Source: JACQKA01 sp964462785 (GTDB taxonomy: Bacteria; Patescibacteriota; Minisyncoccia; Phycocordibacterales; UBA2100). Taken from it: a DNA stretch of 55,220 nt. Every line of letters begins with the position of its first letter. Position 1 is the first letter of the stretch. Of the stretch, positions 51,472 to 55,220 are shown piece after piece. A program made the translations under genes and the position numbers. The notes below the pieces were generated by a model. The model had not been told where the DNA came from. It did not search any database and saw nothing but the letters and a program-made list of their open reading frames with translations. Location: assembly GCA_964462785.1 (NCBI GenBank), contig CAYWZA010000005.1, forward strand, positions 1 to 55,220, read 5' to 3'.

Positions 51472-51472
51472 A

Positions 51473-52000
51473 CTATTTTTTTCTCCCCTGCTGGATCGCC
51501 GTAAGGATGCCCGTCAAAATTTCAGTTGGGGTTGGCGGATCACCCGGAATTTTATAATCCACGGGTATCACGGCGTCAACTGATCCCACCACTGCATATG
51601 AATCTTTCCAGATCCCGCCTGTGCAGGCGCCATCACCCACTGCAATCACGATCCGCGGTTCGGGAGTCATGCCGTACGCAGTGCGCAGCGCGTGCTCCAT
51701 ATTACGCGTCACAGGACCGGAGACAGTGAGCACATCCGCATGCCGCGGCGATGCGACAAAGGAAATTCCAAATCGCTCGATGTCGTAATACGCGTTGTTG
51801 AGCGCCGTCATTTCATACTCTTCTCCGTTCGTGGATCCTGCGTCGATATGGCGTATGCGGAGCGACCGACCGCCATAAAGCGCTTTAATTGTGTGCAAGA
51901 GATTCTCCCCTACCAGAGCATCAGCATCAGATTGCGTAACTGCCGCCGCCGGCTCAGTCTTTATCCCCGTGGAAAAAATGGTACGTAAAACACTCAACAT
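51473..52000 (-). CDS. Hyf/NuoB-type small subunit lacking [4Fe-4S] ligands
   Basis: A 175-residue protein of the NuoB/HycG/HyfI family by its core motifs: YYDIERFGISFVASPRHADVLTVSGPVT, TPEPRIVIAVGDGAC.GGIW and VDAVIPVDYKIPGDPPTPTEIL. The cysteines that bind the proximal cluster are replaced: DCGGCNGCE-type becomes DAGSTNGEE (A54, T57, E60) and PGCPP becomes PGDPP (D154). One Cys (C126) is kept near the third site but two positions off. The cluster therefore cannot be held in the usual way. First gene of the operon, with no clear ribosome site. Confidence 0.88.
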   Translation of the reverse strand: MLSVLRTIFSTGIKTEPAAAVTQSDADALVGENLLHTIKALYGGRSLRIRHIDAGSTNGEEYEMTALNNAYYDIERFGISFVASPRHADVLTVSGPVTRNMEHALRTAYGMTPEPRIVIAVGDGACTGGIWKDSYAVVGSVDAVIPVDYKIPGDPPTPTEILTGILTAIQQGRKK

Positions 52001-52079
52001 ATATAGAGGTGAACCCTACTGTACGCCTAGGCGCATACACCCGCAAGAGAGCGAGAGACACGGGCGGGGGTAGTATCTA

Positions 52080-53333
52080 TCAGTAACTCCGTAGTTGCTT
52101 CGCCCGTTCATGCGCACGGATTTTTTCGAGCGCTTTTGCTTCGATCTGACGGATGCGTTCGCGCGTGACGCCGAATTCACGACCAACTTCTTCAAGAGTA
52201 AAGCAAATGCCTTCGCCGGTAAGCCCATGGCGGAGTTCCAAAATTTTCCGCTCTTTCGGTGAAAGTTCATCAAGTACGGTTTGAATCTGATCGGTCAAAA
52301 TGCGATGCGATGCGCTGTGATCAGGTGATTCGATCGTATCATCGGCAATAAAGCTGCCGAGGCTTGATTTGTCTTCATCATCACCGACGGGCGTCTCAAG
52401 CGAGACGGTATCCTGACTGATTTTCTGAATCGTATAGATTTTCTCCAATTCGATTCCCATTTCGGATGCCACCTCCTCCGGTAGCGGATCGCGCCCAAGA
52501 TGCTGGGAAAGCTCGCGCATCTTTTGTTTATATTTCTGAATTGTTTCCACCATGTGGACCGGAATACGAATGGTGCGCGATTGATCGGCAAGCGCACGGG
52601 TAATCGCTTGGCGAATCCACCACGTGGCATACGTTGAAAATTTGTAGCCTTTTGTCCAGTCAAATTTCACCACTGCTTTTGCGAGACCAAGATTTCCTTC
52701 TTGGATGAGATCGAGAAGTGTGAGGTCGGGCGAACGATTCGCATATTTTTTTGCAATCGAGACAACAAGGCGCAGGTTTGAGCGCGCCAAAATATTCTCC
52801 GCCTCTTTATCGCCCGCCACAATGCGCTGTGCAAGCTCCTTTTCCTGTTGTCCATTTAAGAGCGGGTACTGACCGATCTCGCGCAGATACATCTGGATAG
52901 AGTCATACGATGCATCGCTGCGGCGATGGTGCAATTTCTTTTTTTCGAGGATCTCATCGGCGGCAGAACTATCCAACATACTCCCCGTCTCAAGCACGTC
53001 CACACCAGCAGTGGAGAGGCGTTCATAGAGATCCTCGAGCAAAAGGATATTTTCTTCGATGTTCGGAAACGAGCGGAGAATTTCATCGTAGGTGACATAG
53101 CCGCGACCGCGCCCCATGCTAAGCAGTGTCGTGATGCGCTGCTCCTCCCCCTTTGCGCGTTTTACCGGCTTTGCCGCCGGAGCGACTTTCGCCTGAACTC
53201 GCGCCTGTGGGGTCTTTGCAGCTGCTTTCTTTTTCTGCGGAGCCTTCTTCGAGCGCTTGGGAGTGCGCGCCTTGCGTACCTTTGCCTTAGGCTTTTTTGC
53301 AATCTTCTTTTTTGCCTTCTTTTTTGACGCCAT
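52080..53333 (-). CDS. rpoD: Primary sigma factor sigma70/RpoD with Lys/Ala-rich tail
   Basis: A 417-residue housekeeping sigma factor. Residues 1-65 are a basic, Ala/Lys/Pro-rich tail like histone H1. Region 1.1-like sequence spans about 68-110, 1.2 with YDSIQMYLREIGQYPLL at about 143-160, region 2 with NLRLVVSIAKKYANRSPDLTLLDLIQEGNLGL and FSTYATWWIRQAI, region 3 at RIPVHMVETIQKY, and region 4 with LREAxGLT-type ERKILELRHGL and TLEEVGREFGVTRERIRQIEAKAL. It recognises TTGACA/TATAAT promoters such as those in this window. It lies just downstream of dnaG in the classical pair. Confidence 0.97.
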   Translation of the reverse strand: MASKKKAKKKIAKKPKAKVRKARTPKRSKKAPQKKKAAAKTPQARVQAKVAPAAKPVKRAKGEEQRITTLLSMGRGRGYVTYDEILRSFPNIEENILLLEDLYERLSTAGVDVLETGSMLDSSAADEILEKKKLHHRRSDASYDSIQMYLREIGQYPLLNGQQEKELAQRIVAGDKEAENILARSNLRLVVSIAKKYANRSPDLTLLDLIQEGNLGLAKAVVKFDWTKGYKFSTYATWWIRQAITRALADQSRTIRIPVHMVETIQKYKQKMRELSQHLGRDPLPEEVASEMGIELEKIYTIQKISQDTVSLETPVGDDEDKSSLGSFIADDTIESPDHSASHRILTDQIQTVLDELSPKERKILELRHGLTGEGICFTLEEVGREFGVTRERIRQIEAKALEKIRAHERAKQLRSY

Positions 53334-53376
53334 ATGAAAAATGTTGAACTATTTCATTGAAAATATGCAGGATAAT

Positions 53377-53397
53377 CACGCTGGTTCTTCCAGCGTG
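53377..53397. other. Hairpin between dnaG and rpoD
   Basis: CACGCTGG and CCAGCGTG form an 8-bp stem around TTCTT in the 77-base gap between dnaG and rpoD. No T-run follows on the minus strand. It may be a processing or pausing site rather than a full terminator. Confidence 0.5.
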
Positions 53398-53410
53398 CTA
53401 TTGGGGCACT

Positions 53411-55135
53411 CTAGCTCTTTTTTTCAAGTTTTGCAATCTCTTTCGCCAGATCTGTGCATAACTTGAAAGCAGTGTTCTGAGCCTTGGTATCCCCCTCGGT
53501 TTCAGCTGCGCGCAGAGCAGCCTGCGCATCTTTCAGCTCGCGCGCCAGACGGTCGCGTGCAATGAGTGCAAATAGCGATTCGATTTCTGTGCGAACCCCT
53601 TTTTCGGGCACGTGTGCAAATACCCTCTCTGCCGCAAAGCGTAATGCCTCTTGCTGCTCCTCCGGCAATTCACTAAGCATCTCCGCAGCATCAGCACCTG
53701 CTGCATCTTTCAGCAGCGTGTTCATTTCTTTTTTTGTAAACACTGGTGTCTTGAGAGTCGTCTGCCAGAGCACAATGCCACATGCCTGTTTGAGACGCGG
53801 TGTCAGTGTTTGAGGCGTTCCGCTTTTCGCAAGCGCACGCGCAGGTGCGGGAGTCTCCTGCTTCCAGGTGCCTTCTGCAAGCTCGGCGCGCACCGCGTCT
53901 TCGGATACGTTGAGACGCTCGGCAACCACACCAATAAAATGATCCCTATCAATCGGACTCTTAATCATGGCGATAAAAGGAAGCACCGTGCGACGCGCCG
54001 CCTTTGCATATGCGCGCGGCTCGGCGTGCATTTCCTTGAGCGCCGCGAGCAAAAATTCAATAACATGCTTCGCCTCACGAACACGTGCGCGCCACGCATC
54101 TTTTCCTTCTTTCAATATATAGTCCGCGGGGTCGTCGCCCTTGGGCAGCTGCGCCACCTTCACATCCATACCCGCCGCAAGTGCCATGATGGCGGAACGC
54201 CGTGCAGCTTCGATACCCGCGTTGTCGGCATCGAGCGCGAGCACTATGTTTTCCGAAAAACGCATAAGCAGTGCGACGTGCTCCGGCGTAAGCGCTGTAC
54301 CGGAAACAGCGACTGCATTCGCCCACCTCGATTGATGCACCGTGAGCAAATCCATCTGCCCCTCCACAAGTATGGAAAAATTGAGCTTCCGCATCGCCTG
54401 CTTAGCGCGATCGTATCCATACAACAATCGCGATTTATTGTAGAGAGGTGTTTCGGGGCTGTTGAGATATTTTGGCGCGTCGGTAGGCGGCTCACCTTTC
54501 TCTGCAAAAATACGCCCCGAGAATCCCACGATGCGTCCCGCCGGATCAAAAAGCGGGAACATGATGCGACTGCGGAATCGGTCGTACAGACCTTTTTCCG
54601 TTTTCTTTGCGAGACCGGCGGTTTCAATTTCTTTGTCTGAAAATTTCTTTTCGCGCAGATGCCCCGTGAGCGCGCGCCATTCTTCGCGCGCATACCCCAA
54701 GCGAAATTCGCGAATCGTCGCTTCGGTAAGCCCGCGCTTTGTCAGATAGCTCCATGCCGGATGATCCTCGGTAAGTGCCTCCTCAAAAAAACGAGTAGCA
54801 ACTTCGTGCGCTTCAAATAATTTATCCGTCACATCGCGTTCACCCTTTCGCTCGAAGACGAGTGGCACACCCGCGCGCTCAGCAAGTATTTTAAGTGCGC
54901 CTTTAAAATCAATGCCTTCCATCTCCTGCACGAAGGTGAACATATCGCCACCAACACCGCAGCCAAAACAATGGTACGTACCACGATCAGGCGAGACGAC
55001 AAACGACGGTGTCTTCTCGTGATGAAAGGGACAGCGCGCTTTATGGTTCACTCCCGCGCGCGAGAGCTTTACATACTGTGAGACCACATCGATGATCGAG
55101 AGTCGTTGCTTAATCTGTTCCACCGTGGAGGACAT
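53411..55135 (-). CDS. dnaG: DNA primase DnaG
   Basis: A 574-residue primase. The CHC2 zinc domain has C35, H38, C56 and C59 (RCPFHHEKTPSF...CFGCGVGGD). The Toprim core has EGQMDLL (E258) and ALDADNAG (D302, D304), the acidic metal-binding set. The N-terminal helical part of the catalytic domain (about 105-240) is normal. The C-terminal helicase-binding domain (about 440-574) is helical, with a long charged end helix. It makes RNA primers for replication and is the first gene of the dnaG-rpoD pair, reading away from the right terminal repeat. Confidence 0.97.
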   Translation of the reverse strand: MSSTVEQIKQRLSIIDVVSQYVKLSRAGVNHKARCPFHHEKTPSFVVSPDRGTYHCFGCGVGGDMFTFVQEMEGIDFKGALKILAERAGVPLVFERKGERDVTDKLFEAHEVATRFFEEALTEDHPAWSYLTKRGLTEATIREFRLGYAREEWRALTGHLREKKFSDKEIETAGLAKKTEKGLYDRFRSRIMFPLFDPAGRIVGFSGRIFAEKGEPPTDAPKYLNSPETPLYNKSRLLYGYDRAKQAMRKLNFSILVEGQMDLLTVHQSRWANAVAVSGTALTPEHVALLMRFSENIVLALDADNAGIEAARRSAIMALAAGMDVKVAQLPKGDDPADYILKEGKDAWRARVREAKHVIEFLLAALKEMHAEPRAYAKAARRTVLPFIAMIKSPIDRDHFIGVVAERLNVSEDAVRAELAEGTWKQETPAPARALAKSGTPQTLTPRLKQACGIVLWQTTLKTPVFTKKEMNTLLKDAAGADAAEMLSELPEEQQEALRFAAERVFAHVPEKGVRTEIESLFALIARDRLARELKDAQAALRAAETEGDTKAQNTAFKLCTDLAKEIAKLEKKS

Positions 55136-55167
55136 AGCTCCATACTACCAGCTGCGAGCCTATCTAA

Positions 55168-55220
55168 AGCTAGTTCAACAAGTAAGTGCAACACTTTGAG
55201 ATAATCAAAGTGCATGAAAT
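55168..55220. repeat. Right copy of the 53-bp terminal inverted repeat
   Basis: The exact reverse complement of bases 1-53. It begins 33 bases upstream of dnaG. Read toward dnaG it supplies TTGCAC and, 18 bases later just beyond the repeat, TTAGAT, a weak promoter-like pair. Confidence 0.95.

Noticed and set aside
44895..52000. Active hydrogenase-4 or formate hydrogenlyase
   Set aside because: Both NiFe cysteine pairs and most small-subunit cluster ligands are missing, and there is no formate dehydrogenase or maturation gene.
44895..52000. Respiratory complex I (NADH:quinone oxidoreductase)
   Set aside because: No NuoE, F, G or I, a NuoC-D fusion of HycE type and a HyfE subunit in place of NuoJ/K point to the Hyf branch.
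53651..54640. 329-codon plus-strand frame across dnaG
   Set aside because: Antisense to an intact primase with zinc and Toprim motifs; composition is rich in Cys, Arg and His as expected from a shadow of GC-rich codons.
1..55220. Circular plasmid or phage with terminal redundancy
   Set aside because: The end repeats are inverted rather than direct, and the content is core chromosomal (dnaG, rpoD, atp, ftsH).

Overview
The window reads as one stretch of chromosome from a Patescibacteria/CPR bacterium, most likely a Parcubacteria-type lineage. This is an inference. The grounds are very tight gene packing, a secreted protein with the peptidoglycan-binding repeat style common in Parcubacteria (YPEGLVTGYFG motif), shortened ATP synthase delta and epsilon subunits, an RNHCP zinc-ribbon protein, several tiny zinc-finger-like proteins, and many genes with weak or no Shine-Dalgarno sequence. 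No rRNA, tRNA, CRISPR array, transposase or phage gene was seen. The two ends carry a 53-bp perfect inverted repeat, so the window may be a complete contig that ends at a repeat.

Layout. 1-5.6 kb: a VanY-type carboxypeptidase, a palindrome-rich spacer, phenylalanine 4-hydroxylase, a double-VOC protein, a small membrane protein, a DedA-like protein and a multicopper oxidase; the hydroxylase and the oxidase imply contact with oxygen. 5.9-8.9 kb: two tandem sensor kinases. 9-17.6 kb: an extracellular polysaccharide locus with a UDP-sugar dehydrogenase, a processive GT2 synthase, two NodB-type deacetylases, two paralogous secreted proteins of predicted jelly-roll type and a peptidoglycan-binding protein. 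18-21.9 kb: two secreted repeat-rich surface proteins. 22-27.3 kb: OmpR-type regulators and histidine kinases plus a GNAT enzyme. 27.3-33.8 kb: small proteins, FtsH, a MacAB/LolCD-like export system and RNHCP. 33.8-43.2 kb: a secreted lytic transglycosylase-like protein and a full F-type ATP synthase operon broken up by extra small genes. 43.2-44.9 kb: a lone PD-(D/E)XK nuclease and a P-loop kinase-like protein. 44.9-52 kb: a six-gene Hyf/complex I-like cluster. 52-55.1 kb: rpoD and dnaG.

The most striking system is the Hyf-like cluster. Its membrane subunits keep the charged residues of the proton channels. The large subunit has lost both CxxC pairs that hold the NiFe centre, and the small subunit has lost at least four of the cysteines that hold the proximal [4Fe-4S] cluster. 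No ferredoxin-like subunit or maturation gene is present. It appears to be an ion-translocating complex with an empty redox module, lying a short distance from the ATP synthase genes on the same strand.

Expression signals that can be read directly include near-consensus sigma70 promoters ahead of the response-regulator operon, the MacAB-like operon, a zinc-protein gene inside the atp region and one jelly-roll gene, plus several clear intrinsic terminators. Two of the promoters lie so close to a start codon that leaderless translation is likely.
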